DNA from: Tolumonas osonensis
Lineage (GTDB): Bacteria > Pseudomonadota > Gammaproteobacteria > Enterobacterales > Aeromonadaceae
Reading direction: 5' to 3'
Length of the DNA: 64,000 bases
NCBI RefSeq assembly: GCF_014202415.1
Contig: NZ_JACHGR010000002.1
Span: forward strand, 248,001 to 312,000
Made by a program: the position numbers and the translations under genes. How positions within the stretch are numbered: position 1 is the stretch's first letter; each line of letters starts with the position of its first letter. Positions 10,535 to 19,333 of the stretch are shown piece by piece. The notes under the pieces were generated by a model that saw nothing but the letters and a program-made list of their open reading frames with translations, had not been told where the DNA came from and ran no database searches.

Positions 10535-12052
10535 ATGAGTCAGCAACAAGGATTCCAGCCGGCGAATCTCGCGCTCTGTACATTTGCGATTGCATTGGGT
10601 GTTTTCATGCAGGTGCTCGACAGCACTATCGCAAACGTATCTCTGCCAACGATAGCCGGCAACATGGGTGTCAGCCTGAATCAGGGTACCTGGGTTATTA
10701 CCTCCTTTACGGTGAGTAATGCGATCGGATTACCGGTCACTGCCTGGTTGAGCCGCCGGATTGGTGAAGTACATCTGTATGTGGGCGCCCTGATTTTCTT
10801 CCTGATCACCTCATTCTTATGCGGCATTGCACAGTCCATGAATGAATTGGTGATCTACCGTACGCTACAGGGCTTTGCCGCGGCGCCGCTGTTTCCGATG
10901 AGCCAGGTGCTGTTGATGTCTATCTTCCCGGCAGCTAAACGCAGTATGGCACTGGCACTGCTGGGGATGGTTGCCGTCGTCGGTCCGATTGTCGGACCGA
11001 TCCTGGGTGGCTGGCTGACCTATGATTACAGCTGGCCATGGATCTTCTTCATCAACATTCCGATTGGTATTTTTGCGGTAATGGTAGTGCTGTCTCAGCT
11101 CAAGGATCGTCCGCATAAACCTGTCAAAGCGCCATTGGATTACATTGGCTTTACCGCGCTGGTATTAGGTGTCGGTGCGCTGCAGGTTGTGCTGGATAAA
11201 GGGAATGATCTGGACTGGTTCAGTGATCCGTGGATTATTGGAGGCTCCGTCTTCGCGGCCATCATGCTGGTGTTTCTGGTGATCTGGGAACTGACCGACG
11301 ATCATCCGATCATTAATTTGCGTCTGTTTGCCAACCGGAATTTCCGGCTGGGTACGATCATCCTGACATTGGGATACGCCGGATTTTTCAGTATTAACCT
11401 GATCCTGCCGCAGTGGTTACAAAGCCAGATGGGGTATACCTCGGTGTGGGCGGGTCTGGCAGCGGCGCCAATGGGCATGATCCCGCTGTTTCTGACGCCA
11501 ATCCTGGGTCGTCTCGGCCCCCGGCTGGACATGCGCAAACTGGCGGCATCATCGTTTGTCGTGATCAGTCTGAGCTGCTTTATGCGGTCGAATTTCACCA
11601 CCGATGTGGACTTTTATACGATAGCAAGCATCCAGCTGTTTATGGGGATCGGTATTTCACTGTTCTTCATGCCTATGACTACTATTCTGCTGTCTGATCT
11701 GAATGGTCCGGCTATTGCGGATGCGGCTTCGCTTTCCACATTTATCCGGACGTTGGGCGCCAGTTTTGCGTCATCGGTGACGACCTGGTTCTGGACCCAT
11801 AACGCCAGCCTGCATCATTCGGTATTAACAGAGCATATTAATCCGTATAACCCGCTGGCCGCGTCATTCAGTGGTGAGAACTCAACCAGCGCGCTGATGA
11901 GTATCAATAATACGATCGATCATCAGTCCTACATGCTGTCTACACTGGATCTGTTTAATATCCTGATGTGGATGTTTGTCGTGCTGATCCCGTTTGTGTT
12001 CCTCACTGTCCGCCCACGGCCTGCACCGGCGCATGGTGGTGCCGCACATTAG
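10535..12052 (+). CDS. emrB: EmrB-type MFS drug:H+ antiporter (DHA2, 14 TM)
   Basis: The 505-residue inner-membrane antiporter has motif C-like GMVAVVGPIVGPILGGWL and the DHA2 features QVLDSTIANVSLPTIAGN (motif D1) and the QGTWVITSF and RTLQGFAAAPLFPMSQ segments, spread over about 14 hydrophobic helices. It follows emrA by 12 bp and ends the operon. Its stop codon directly abuts the stop of the convergent MerR-type gene. Its substrates are likely hydrophobic or aromatic toxins. Confidence 0.93.
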   Translation: MSQQQGFQPANLALCTFAIALGVFMQVLDSTIANVSLPTIAGNMGVSLNQGTWVITSFTVSNAIGLPVTAWLSRRIGEVHLYVGALIFFLITSFLCGIAQSMNELVIYRTLQGFAAAPLFPMSQVLLMSIFPAAKRSMALALLGMVAVVGPIVGPILGGWLTYDYSWPWIFFINIPIGIFAVMVVLSQLKDRPHKPVKAPLDYIGFTALVLGVGALQVVLDKGNDLDWFSDPWIIGGSVFAAIMLVFLVIWELTDDHPIINLRLFANRNFRLGTIILTLGYAGFFSINLILPQWLQSQMGYTSVWAGLAAAPMGMIPLFLTPILGRLGPRLDMRKLAASSFVVISLSCFMRSNFTTDVDFYTIASIQLFMGIGISLFFMPMTTILLSDLNGPAIADAASLSTFIRTLGASFASSVTTWFWTHNASLHHSVLTEHINPYNPLAASFSGENSTSALMSINNTIDHQSYMLSTLDLFNILMWMFVVLIPFVFLTVRPRPAPAHGGAAH

Positions 12053-12484
12053 TTAACCGAGGTGGCTGTGCCGTTCTGTACGTTCAGGTAACGTCAGGTT
12101 GGCCAGCCCCTGCACTATCCTGCACTCATCCACCCCTTGCTGCTGATGGCATTGCTGACGCAGTGTTTTCAGTTGCCCCACCAGCATCGTCAGTTCGGAT
12201 ATCCGATCTTCAATATGATGGATATGCTCATCCAGGATCTCATTGACCGACTGACAGCTCTCGGCATGAGCATCCACCAGCGCGATCAGCTGACGGATCT
12301 CATCGTGCGACATATCGAAAGCACGGCAGTTACGGATAAACCGCAGTCGTTCCAAATGTAGCGGCTCATAATCACGGTAATTACTCTCCGTACGCAACGC
12401 TTCCGGTAATAACCCTGTTTTCTCGTAAAAGCGAATCGTCTCTACCGGACAATTGGTCAGTCTGGCTAATTCACCGATTTTCAT
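12053..12484 (-). CDS. cadR: MerR-family Cd/Pb-responsive regulator (CadR/PbrR type)
   Basis: The 143-residue regulator has the MerR helix-turn-helix MKIGELARLTNCPVETIRFYEKTGLLPEA, a dimerisation helix and the metal-binding cysteines Cys77, Cys112 and Cys121. That spacing is characteristic of CadR/PbrR proteins. The tail ERTERHSHLG adds histidines, as in CadR. ATG 12484 gives the standard MerR N-terminus. Longer in-frame starts up to 12592 would run through the divergent promoter. It should activate the ATPase gene 12584-14668 through the shared intergenic operator. Confidence 0.9.
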   Translation of the reverse strand: MKIGELARLTNCPVETIRFYEKTGLLPEALRTESNYRDYEPLHLERLRFIRNCRAFDMSHDEIRQLIALVDAHAESCQSVNEILDEHIHHIEDRISELTMLVGQLKTLRQQCHQQQGVDECRIVQGLANLTLPERTERHSHLG

Positions 12485-12503
12485 TTTTTTCTCCGCAGAA
12501 AAC

Positions 12504-12534
12504 TTGACCCTGTAGTTACTATAGGGTGTTAAAT
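12504..12534 (+). promoter_or_regulatory. MerR-type promoter/operator driving the metal ATPase
   Basis: The -35 TTGACC (12504-12509) and a -10-like TTAAAT (12529-12534) are separated by 19 bp, the overlong spacer that MerR activators correct by twisting DNA. The spacer is filled by the imperfect dyad ACCCTGTAG...CTATAGGGT (12507-12527), close to known CadR/PbrR/ZntR operators. Confidence 0.88.
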
Positions 12535-12583
12535 GATAAAAGATATCATTTATATGTAAATTTGTATTCTCAGGAGATGTGGT

Positions 12584-14668
12584 ATGGGACAACCGGAAAT
12601 AAAAAAAATCAGCAGGATCACACCGCTATCTCCCGGAAAAAACAATGCTGTTCGCCGGGATCCCTCCCCAGCTTCCGCCTCTGGAAAAAAGCCAGCGCTT
12701 AAAATTAGCGGTATCGCCTGCGGATGCGGCTCTTGCGAGACTGAAACACCAAAGCAGGAACTACCGCCTTCTGAACCAAAGCTCACCAGCACGATCAGCT
12801 GTGGTTGTGATTCCCAACTTCTCACATCTAATCAGAAACTGGTATTAGCTGGTATTTTTGCGATCGCCGCCGAGGCTATCGACTGGTTCGGTTTGTCTGA
12901 ATGGCTGGCTGCGCTCTTTGCCTTGATCGCCGTTGCGTTAAGCGGTGTGGCGACCTACAAAAAAGGCTGGCAGGCATTACGTCGTTTTGACCCTAACATG
13001 CATGCCTTAATGAGTATTGCCGTGACGGGAGCCTTTCTGATTGGCCAGTGGCCGGAAGCCGCGATGGTCATGGTGCTGTTTAATATTGCCGAATTTTTGG
13101 AAAGCAAATCGCTGGAACGGGCCCGTAACGCAATACAGGAACTGATGACACTGACGCCGGAACAGGCATTGGTGCAACAATCTGACAACACGTGGAAAGA
13201 ACTGTATATAAATACAGTAGGCGTCAATCAGGTCATAAGAATCAAGCCCGGCGCGCGAATTCCGCTGGACGGAATTGTTATTCGTGGCAGTTCAAGTATC
13301 GATCAGGCCCCTATTACCGGTGAAAGTCTGCCTGCTGAAAAAAATGAAGGCGATGTGGTGTATGCCGGTACGATTAATCAGCAAGGATCGTTCGATTACC
13401 GGGTCACTGCAACAACGAAAAATACCCTGCTCGCCCGGATAATTCACTCGGTGGAAGAGGCACAGGGAAAACGTGCCCCGATCCAACGTCTGGTTGATCG
13501 TTTTGCCCGTATCTATACGCCAATCATTCTGACTATTGCGCTATTGGTGGCGCTAGTTCCGCCATTATTCTTTGCGGCGCCCTGGTTTGATTGGCTTTAT
13601 AAAGCACTGGTATTGCTGGTGATTGGCTGCCCATGTGCACTGGTACTCTCTACACCGGTAGCGATAGTTACCGCGCTGTCGGTTGCCGCGCGTCATGGCA
13701 TCCTGATTAAAGGCGGTCATTACCTTGAGATGGGGCGTAAACTGCAGGTGCTGGCGCTGGATAAAACCGGCACGATCACTACCGGAAAACCCGAACTCAC
13801 GGATATGATTCCGCTAGCTGATATCAGCATCACAGAATGTCAGCAGATAGCCGTGGCGTTGGCTTCACATTCCGACCACCCGGTTTCACAGACGATTGTC
13901 CGTGCCTACCCGCAAACCGCAGACTTAGCGGTTCAGGATATTACGTCATTAACCGGTGCGGGTATTCAAGGTATCATCGCCGGAGAAACATTTCGCTTAA
14001 TCAGCCCGAGAGCTTTTTCCGCTAATGACACGCTGATGCCTCAGGTTGCTCAGCAGATCGGCCAGTCAGAAGCACAAGGTAAAACGGTAGTTTTGTTAGT
14101 GAAAGGCAGTCATCCTCTGGCGCTGTTTGCTGTCGCTGATACGATAAAAACCAGCAGTCAGCAGGCCATTGCCGAATTACATCACCTGCATATTCATACT
14201 GTCATGCTGACCGGCGATAACGCCCATACCGCGACCCGGATTGCGGCGCAAGCCGGCATAGATCAGGTTTACAGTAATCAGTTGCCGGAAGACAAGCTGA
14301 ATCAGATAGATGCCATGAGTAAACAGCAGATCGTCGGCATGGTGGGTGACGGGATCAATGATGCGCCTGCGTTAGCGCGTGCCAGTATCGGTTTCGCGAT
14401 GGGTAGCATGGGAAGTGATACCGCGATCGAAACGGCAGATATTGCGCTGATGGATGACGACTTGCGCAAAGTGCCGCTGTTTGTCCGGCTGTCACAGGCA
14501 ACCTGGCGCAACATAGTGCAAAACATCACCGTGGCGCTCGGAATCAAGGTCGGATTCCTGCTGGCGACACTGCTGGGATTTGGTACGTTGTGGATGGCTG
14601 TCTTTGCCGATATGGGAACCAGCCTGCTGGTGGTGGCGAATGCCTTGCGGTTGCTGCGGTTTAAGTAG
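12584..14668 (+). CDS. cadA: Heavy-metal (Cd/Pb/Zn) efflux P1B-type ATPase
   Basis: The 694-residue metal exporter in the inner membrane has the actuator TGES motif (PITGESLPAEK), transmembrane CPC (Cys349-Pro-Cys351 in VIGCPCALVLSTP), phosphorylation Asp393 in DKTGTIT, the HP motif SDHPVS and the hinge GDGINDAPALA. These place it in the P1B-2 (ZntA/CadA) group. The N-terminus lacks the usual HMA fold with GMTCxxC. Instead there are short Cys clusters, CGCGSC (46-51) and CGC (73-75), in a Pro/Lys-rich segment. AGGAG precedes ATG 12584. It is divergent from the CadR-type regulator and controlled by the promoter at 12504-12534. Confidence 0.93.
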   Translation: MGQPEIKKISRITPLSPGKNNAVRRDPSPASASGKKPALKISGIACGCGSCETETPKQELPPSEPKLTSTISCGCDSQLLTSNQKLVLAGIFAIAAEAIDWFGLSEWLAALFALIAVALSGVATYKKGWQALRRFDPNMHALMSIAVTGAFLIGQWPEAAMVMVLFNIAEFLESKSLERARNAIQELMTLTPEQALVQQSDNTWKELYINTVGVNQVIRIKPGARIPLDGIVIRGSSSIDQAPITGESLPAEKNEGDVVYAGTINQQGSFDYRVTATTKNTLLARIIHSVEEAQGKRAPIQRLVDRFARIYTPIILTIALLVALVPPLFFAAPWFDWLYKALVLLVIGCPCALVLSTPVAIVTALSVAARHGILIKGGHYLEMGRKLQVLALDKTGTITTGKPELTDMIPLADISITECQQIAVALASHSDHPVSQTIVRAYPQTADLAVQDITSLTGAGIQGIIAGETFRLISPRAFSANDTLMPQVAQQIGQSEAQGKTVVLLVKGSHPLALFAVADTIKTSSQQAIAELHHLHIHTVMLTGDNAHTATRIAAQAGIDQVYSNQLPEDKLNQIDAMSKQQIVGMVGDGINDAPALARASIGFAMGSMGSDTAIETADIALMDDDLRKVPLFVRLSQATWRNIVQNITVALGIKVGFLLATLLGFGTLWMAVFADMGTSLLVVANALRLLRFK

Positions 14669-14780
14669 TTACCGGTTAATGTTTATTTTGACCGGAGCCC
14701 ATCGTTCAGGATGACAGTTTCGTTTATTCTGAATTATGGGCATCCGGGCTGATACGCTGAAGACAAGGAGACGAAGATAT

Positions 14781-15194
14781 ATGGATATTCAATACGCGGT
14801 AAACAAACCCATTTCCGCAGCGCAGTTTATCGGTTTATTAAAAGAAACCACGCTAGGTGGTCGCCGTCCCATCGATAAACTCGATCGCATTCAGGGCATG
14901 CTGGATAACGCCGATCTGATTGTCACTGCCTGGGCCGGTGAAAAACTGGTTGGCATCGCCCGTTCAGTGACCGACTTTAACTTCTGTTGTTATCTCTCCG
15001 ACCTGGCGGTATCAGAAACCGTTCAGGCCAGCGGTATCGGCAAAGAGTTGATCCGTAAAACATTTCTTGAATTAAAAGAAGGCTGTACGCTTTACCTTGT
15101 CGCTGCGCCACAGGCGGTCAACTATTACCCGAAAATCGGTATGACACAGCATCACAGCGCCTGGACACTGTCGGATATTGCGGCGCTGAAGTAA
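14781..15194 (+). CDS. GNAT-family N-acetyltransferase
   Basis: The 137-residue protein has the acetyl-CoA binding motif A as LSDLAVSETVQASGIGKELI and a C-terminal YYPKIGMTQHHSAWTL segment typical of small GNAT enzymes. ATG 14781 is preferred, with AAGGAG at 14765-14770. An in-frame ATG at 14736 lies upstream of that site. The substrate cannot be read from the sequence. The gene stands alone and converges on the amidotransferase-like gene. Confidence 0.85.
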   Translation: MDIQYAVNKPISAAQFIGLLKETTLGGRRPIDKLDRIQGMLDNADLIVTAWAGEKLVGIARSVTDFNFCCYLSDLAVSETVQASGIGKELIRKTFLELKEGCTLYLVAAPQAVNYYPKIGMTQHHSAWTLSDIAALK

Positions 15195-15213
15195 GCAGAA
15201 TCGGGGAAGAATA

Positions 15214-15235
15214 CAGTGCCGGGTTACCGGCACTG
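15214..15235. terminator. Hairpin between convergent genes
   Basis: CAGTGCCGG (15214-15222), loop GTTA, CCGGCACTG (15227-15235) is a perfect 9-bp stem between two convergent genes, overlapping the end of the minus-strand gene. Neither side has a strong T run, so termination strength is uncertain. Confidence 0.45.
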
Positions 15236-15967
15236 ATAGGGTTTCGGATTTATCGTCTTTTCATGTATATGTGCGACAAGATTATCCAGAAAGGTAAAAA
15301 GTAATTCATTCATATTTTTCGTGTCGCTATTCAAAATAGTTTCTTTATCCTGAACCCACTTTTTGTGGCCAACGTGTTGAGGTTCGAAAGCAAACTCAAT
15401 CAGTTCGGAAACGCTCGCTCTGGTGAACTCCAGGTGACACTGAAATCCGTAAACCAGATCCATGAACTTCACTATTTGTCGTGGGCATCCCTGACTTTCC
15501 GCAAGCACTTTGAATGAGGGTAATAATCCCGGCATATCGTTATGCCAGTGTCCGACTAATTCAGTATTTTTGAAGTGTTTCAACAGCGGATCCTTCCGGC
15601 CTTCCAGAGTTAGCTCAATCGGAAAATAGCCGATTTCTTTCTCGGGACTGTGACTGTATTTCGCCCCCAGTGCATCACCGATCAATTGCGCGCCTAAGCA
15701 CACACCAATCACGGCTTTACCCGCACTGATACTCCGGACAATCAAATTCTTCTCTGCTTCTGCATCAAAATGCGCACATTCTGCCTGTGGTGTGTCAGGT
15801 GACTGCGGGCCGCCTAACACCACTAACATATCAAAATTCAAATCCTGCGGCAGGGTTTCACCGCAATAGAGCCGGGTCGCCGTTTGTTGAAAACCTTTAC
15901 GTTCCACCCACTGGCTGAATGCACCGGGGCCTTCATACGACTCATGAATGACAAAATGAACACGCAT
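15224..15967 (-). CDS. Class I glutamine amidotransferase-like protein
   Basis: The 247-residue protein resembles the GMP-synthase-like stand-alone amidotransferases. The nucleophile elbow is AVIGVCLGAQLIGDALG (Cys90), and the second motif is QCHLEFT in place of the usual QFHPE, so His and Glu are kept. LVVLGGPQSP supplies the oxyanion region. No synthetase partner lies nearby, and the acceptor substrate is unknown. Confidence 0.85.
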   Translation of the reverse strand: MRVHFVIHESYEGPGAFSQWVERKGFQQTATRLYCGETLPQDLNFDMLVVLGGPQSPDTPQAECAHFDAEAEKNLIVRSISAGKAVIGVCLGAQLIGDALGAKYSHSPEKEIGYFPIELTLEGRKDPLLKHFKNTELVGHWHNDMPGLLPSFKVLAESQGCPRQIVKFMDLVYGFQCHLEFTRASVSELIEFAFEPQHVGHKKWVQDKETILNSDTKNMNELLFTFLDNLVAHIHEKTINPKPYQCR

Positions 15968-16092
15968 CTTTTTACCTCATCCGTTTCTTGATTTTGACTA
16001 TCAATCTGACTCTGCGTATATCCATGCATTTAAACAAATGTTCAGGCTGACTCCAAACCAATACAGGAAAATGCATTTAACCCTCCCCTGAT

Positions 16093-16935
16093 TCAAGGGA
16101 GGGAATTTGTTTTCTCTTCCAGTGTTTCTTTCAGAAACGCGACTGTTCTCGCCCAGCCATCTGTCGCTGCTTTGAGGTTGGCGCCATTCATGCCGTTTTG
16201 CTGACGTAAAAAGGCATGTCCGGCTCCCTCATAGATTTTCACATCATAGCGTTTGCCCAGTCGTTTCATTTCTTCCTGTGTCGGTGGCACGGTATTGGTG
16301 ACGCGGGCATCATCACCGCCATATAAGCCGAGCACGGGTGCTTTGATGGTGCTCAGTGTTTCCGCTTTCGGGGATACGCCGTAATAGACGATGGATGCCC
16401 CCAGTTCCGGCTGCTGAGTCACCCAGTTAAATGCCACACCGCCGCCCCAGCAGAAACCGACTACACCGTATTTTTTACCTCCTGCCGGCTGGCTGGTTGC
16501 CCATGCTGCGGTAGCATCCAACCGACGTTTCAGCTCTGCCGGATCAAGATTACGGATTGCGGTACGCACATCATCGCCTTTGAATGACGGTGTTCCGGCT
16601 CCGCCCTCACCTTTGCCGCTGAGGAAATCTGGAGCAATAACCAGAAAACCTTCCGCAGCCAGTTGATCGGCGGTGGCCCGGGCCCAATCAGTCAGACCGA
16701 AGATTTCATGGATCAAAATCACCACTGGCGCTTTATCGCCGCGTTCCGGATAAACCACCCACGCATCAACTTTGTCGCCTTGTCCGGCATCGTATTTCAC
16801 CCATTCACCATGACGTGGTGAAGCCTTCAAAGCTGCCATTGCATCCACTTCTACTGGTGGGAGTTTTAACGGTTGAGCATTCACCGATATTGCACAAAAA
16901 AATATCAGGGCAAGTGCTGATATGAACTGGCGCAT
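16093..16935 (-). CDS. Exported dienelactone hydrolase-family protein
   Basis: The 280-residue alpha/beta hydrolase has a Sec signal peptide (MRQFISALALIFFCAISVNA, cut near residue 20), so it is probably periplasmic. The catalytic triad is visible: Cys162 in VVGFCWGGG, Asp in LYGGDDARV (about 208) and His240 in EGAGHAFL. IHEIFGLTDW is the family's oxyanion loop. No aromatic-degradation genes are near, so the substrate is open. It stands alone, and an inverted repeat lies 14 bp upstream of its start. Confidence 0.88.
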   Translation of the reverse strand: MRQFISALALIFFCAISVNAQPLKLPPVEVDAMAALKASPRHGEWVKYDAGQGDKVDAWVVYPERGDKAPVVILIHEIFGLTDWARATADQLAAEGFLVIAPDFLSGKGEGGAGTPSFKGDDVRTAIRNLDPAELKRRLDATAAWATSQPAGGKKYGVVGFCWGGGVAFNWVTQQPELGASIVYYGVSPKAETLSTIKAPVLGLYGGDDARVTNTVPPTQEEMKRLGKRYDVKIYEGAGHAFLRQQNGMNGANLKAATDGWARTVAFLKETLEEKTNSLP

Positions 16936-16949
16936 GTGAAACCTCGCAG

Positions 16950-16970
16950 AATCTGAATGAGAATCAGATT
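16950..16970 (-). promoter_or_regulatory. Inverted repeat before the dienelactone hydrolase gene
   Basis: AATCTGA (16950-16956), 7-nt spacer, TCAGATT (16964-16970) is a perfect 7-bp dyad 14 bp upstream of the start codon, where an operator could lie. The cognate regulator is unknown. Confidence 0.3.
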
Positions 16971-17043
16971 TATTATAGGTTATATCTGCGAGGACGCTGA
17001 GGATGCAAAACAGCTATGGTTAATTGTGCGAAAAGACCACCAA

Positions 17044-17466
17044 TCACGCCGGTGTCACCCAACGCAACGAGCCGTCGGTCAAGCGTTCCTTTTTCCAGAA
17101 CGGCGCACTGGTTTTCAGCTCATCGATCAGAAACTCGCAAGCTGCAAACGCCGCTTTGCGGTGGGCACTGGCGACTAGAATCAACACTATCTGATCGTTG
17201 ATGGTGAGATCCCCTACCCGATGGATCAATGTGCAGCCTTGAATCGGCCAGCGTTCATACGCCTGTGCCACCAGCCTTTCCAGACTTAACTGTGTCATCG
17301 CTGGATAATGTTCCAGATGTAATCCGGCTACATCGCTGTTTTGGTTAAAGTTACGCACCTTCCCAATAAAGCTGACGATAGCGCCGGTTTCCGGGTTATC
17401 ACTAAGGTGCGCATATTCTGCCGCCACATCAAAATCTGCTACCTGCACCAGAATTCTGTCGGTCAT
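17044..17466 (-). CDS. moaE: Molybdopterin synthase catalytic (large) subunit
   Basis: The 140-residue MoaE uses the MoaD thiocarboxylate to insert the dithiolene sulfurs into cyclic pyranopterin phosphate. Typical segments are AIVSFIGKVRNFN, LEHYPAMTQ, IHRVGDL, SAHRKAAFAA and TSAPFWKKE with the catalytic lysines. It is the last gene of the minus-strand moa cluster, 1 bp after moaD. Confidence 0.96.
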   Translation of the reverse strand: MTDRILVQVADFDVAAEYAHLSDNPETGAIVSFIGKVRNFNQNSDVAGLHLEHYPAMTQLSLERLVAQAYERWPIQGCTLIHRVGDLTINDQIVLILVASAHRKAAFAACEFLIDELKTSAPFWKKERLTDGSLRWVTPA

Positions 17467-17467
17467 C

Positions 17468-17710
17468 TCAGCCTCCCGTTACCGGAGGGAAAAAGGCGAC
17501 TTCATCGTCAGCGGATAAAGGTGTATTCCACGGCACCAGGCACTGATTGACGGCCACCAGCAGCGCCGAATCCTGTAAGGCCAGTTGCCATTTATCGCCG
17601 CGACCGGCCAGAGCATCTCTCAGCTGTTGTGCGGTGAAATAAGGTTCATCGATCGTGAGTCCATCAACGCCCACCAGTTCGCGGGTTTGGGCAAAAAACA
17701 GTACTTTCAT
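17468..17710 (-). CDS. moaD: Molybdopterin synthase sulfur-carrier subunit
   Basis: The 80-residue ubiquitin-like protein ends in the essential Gly-Gly (FFPPVTGG), the site of adenylation by MoeB and thiocarboxylation. MKVLFFAQTRELVG is the standard N-terminus. It is adjacent to moaE in the usual order. Confidence 0.96.
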   Translation of the reverse strand: MKVLFFAQTRELVGVDGLTIDEPYFTAQQLRDALAGRGDKWQLALQDSALLVAVNQCLVPWNTPLSADDEVAFFPPVTGG

Positions 17711-17749
17711 ATCTTCCTCCGGCTTGCCTACTTTTAGGTGATCGGGTTA

Positions 17750-18229
17750 CTAAACCTGAAAATCGCCGGATTTACCGCCGGTTTTACTCAGCAGCCGCAC
17801 TGACTCAATCACCATGTCTTTCTGTAATGCCTTGCACATGTCATAGATGGTCAGCGCGGCGACTGAGGCTGCCGTCAGCGCTTCCATCTCCACGCCGGTT
17901 TTGCCGTTGAGTTTGCACAGTGTTTCGATCCGTACCTGATTACGCTCCGTGTCAGCGGTTAACTCCACTTCCACCTTGCTCAGTGCCAACGGATGACACA
18001 GCGGGATCAGATCGGACGTCTTTTTCGCCGCCATGATCCCGGCAATACGGGCGGTGGCGAAAACATCGCCTTTGTGGTGATCACCCGCCATCACGATCCG
18101 CAGTGTTTCGGCGGACATCGAAACGATCGCCTCGGCACGTGCTGTGCGGGTGGTGATCGCCTTTTCGCTGACATCCACCATGTGTGCTTCGCCACTACTG
18201 TTGATATGCGTTAATTGGTTCAGCTGCAT
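17750..18229 (-). CDS. moaC: Cyclic pyranopterin monophosphate synthase accessory protein
   Basis: The 159-residue MoaC acts with MoaA to convert GTP to cyclic pyranopterin monophosphate, the first step of molybdenum cofactor synthesis. [19 protein letters not shown], the [10 protein letters not shown] motif, [14 protein letters not shown] and the C-terminal [12 protein letters not shown] are all present. It lies between moaB and moaD. Confidence 0.97.
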   Translation of the reverse strand: MQLNQLTHINSSGEAHMVDVSEKAITTRTARAEAIVSMSAETLRIVMAGDHHKGDVFATARIAGIMAAKKTSDLIPLCHPLALSKVEVELTADTERNQVRIETLCKLNGKTGVEMEALTAASVAALTIYDMCKALQKDMVIESVRLLSKTGGKSGDFQV

Positions 18230-18238
18230 AATAATTCC

Positions 18239-18751
18239 TTAGCGACGCAGATGGGGCACGAAGTTACATGGCTTGTGACGAGAATCGAGTTGCGACTGGA
18301 TGATGTGATCCCATGCCGTACGGCAAGCGTTGGTCGAACCCGGCATACAAAAAATCAGCGTCTTATTGGCCATGCCTGCCAGCGCGCGGCTCTGGATGGT
18401 AGAAGTGCCAATTTCATTGAAAGAAACCTGACGAAACAGCTCGCCAAAACCTTCAATGGTTTTATCAAACAGCGGAGCGACTGCTTCAGGCGTGGTGTCA
18501 CGACCGGTAAAACCCGTGCCGCCCGTCACCAGCACTACCTGTACATTTTTATCCGCGATCCAGCGTGACAGAATGGCGCGGATATCATATTTGTCATCAA
18601 TGACGATCTGCTTTTCGATCAGATGATGGCCGACAGATTGCAGATTATCGACTAGCGAACGACCGGAGGTGTCGGTCTCCTCGTTACGCGTATCCGATAC
18701 GGTCAATACAGCAATATTCAGTGGTACAAATTCAGTAGCAGCATGCGTCAT
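18239..18751 (-). CDS. moaB: Molybdenum cofactor biosynthesis protein B (MogA/MoaB family)
   Basis: The 170-residue MoaB-family protein binds or adenylates molybdopterin. [18 protein letters not shown], the [14 protein letters not shown] phosphate loop and [17 protein letters not shown] identify it. ATG 18751, with AAGGA upstream, overlaps the mobA stop as ATGA. A longer in-frame start at 18832 would lie inside mobA and is rejected. Confidence 0.94.
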   Translation of the reverse strand: MTHAATEFVPLNIAVLTVSDTRNEETDTSGRSLVDNLQSVGHHLIEKQIVIDDKYDIRAILSRWIADKNVQVVLVTGGTGFTGRDTTPEAVAPLFDKTIEGFGELFRQVSFNEIGTSTIQSRALAGMANKTLIFCMPGSTNACRTAWDHIIQSQLDSRHKPCNFVPHLRR

Positions 18752-19332
18752 AGTGATATTCCTTGATAAGTTCCATTTAACAGAAGCTGGCACTGGCACC
18801 ACTCTTCCGGGGTATTGGTATTGTTGAAGCAATGGCGGTATTTGGGTGATACCGGTAATTTGGTGATATGTGCGTTACGATAAAATTGCGTGATGCTGCG
18901 TTGGTTAGGCGGCGTATCGGATGACAGCAATTCGGTGAGGATCTCGCGGTTGCTTTCATTATTTATCAGCAACAGTGGGAACTGGGCATCCGCGTAGCTG
19001 ACGCCACTGCCTTCAAAGCGAAAATGCATCAATAGTTGCACCAGCGCACTGGTCATATATGGCATATCGACCGGCAGGATCAGTAATCTCTCCGTCTGGC
19101 AGGCTTCCAACCCAGCAGCGATCCCGGAAAGTGGCCCGAGTGGCGCGGTATCAATGACACAGCGATAACCATCATAGTTCCCACTGATTAGCACCTGGCT
19201 ACAGCCCGCTTGTTCCAATAACCGCATTGTTCTGTGCAGCAAGGTTTCGCCGTTAATCTCCAGTAAGGCTTTGTTGGTGCCCATCCGGCTGGATCGACCG
19301 CCGGCGAGCACTAATCCAGTTACGTTGTGCAT
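18748..19332 (-). CDS. mobA: Molybdenum cofactor guanylyltransferase
   Basis: The 194-residue enzyme attaches GMP to molybdopterin to give the guanine dinucleotide cofactor used by DMSO-reductase-family enzymes such as NasA. The nucleotide-binding start GLVLAGGRSSRMGTNKALL, PLGPLSGIAAGLEA and ILPVDMPYM are diagnostic. No mobB is present here. The stop overlaps the moaB start, which suggests coupling. Confidence 0.93.
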   Translation of the reverse strand: MHNVTGLVLAGGRSSRMGTNKALLEINGETLLHRTMRLLEQAGCSQVLISGNYDGYRCVIDTAPLGPLSGIAAGLEACQTERLLILPVDMPYMTSALVQLLMHFRFEGSGVSYADAQFPLLLINNESNREILTELLSSDTPPNQRSITQFYRNAHITKLPVSPKYRHCFNNTNTPEEWCQCQLLLNGTYQGISL

Positions 19333-19333
19333 A

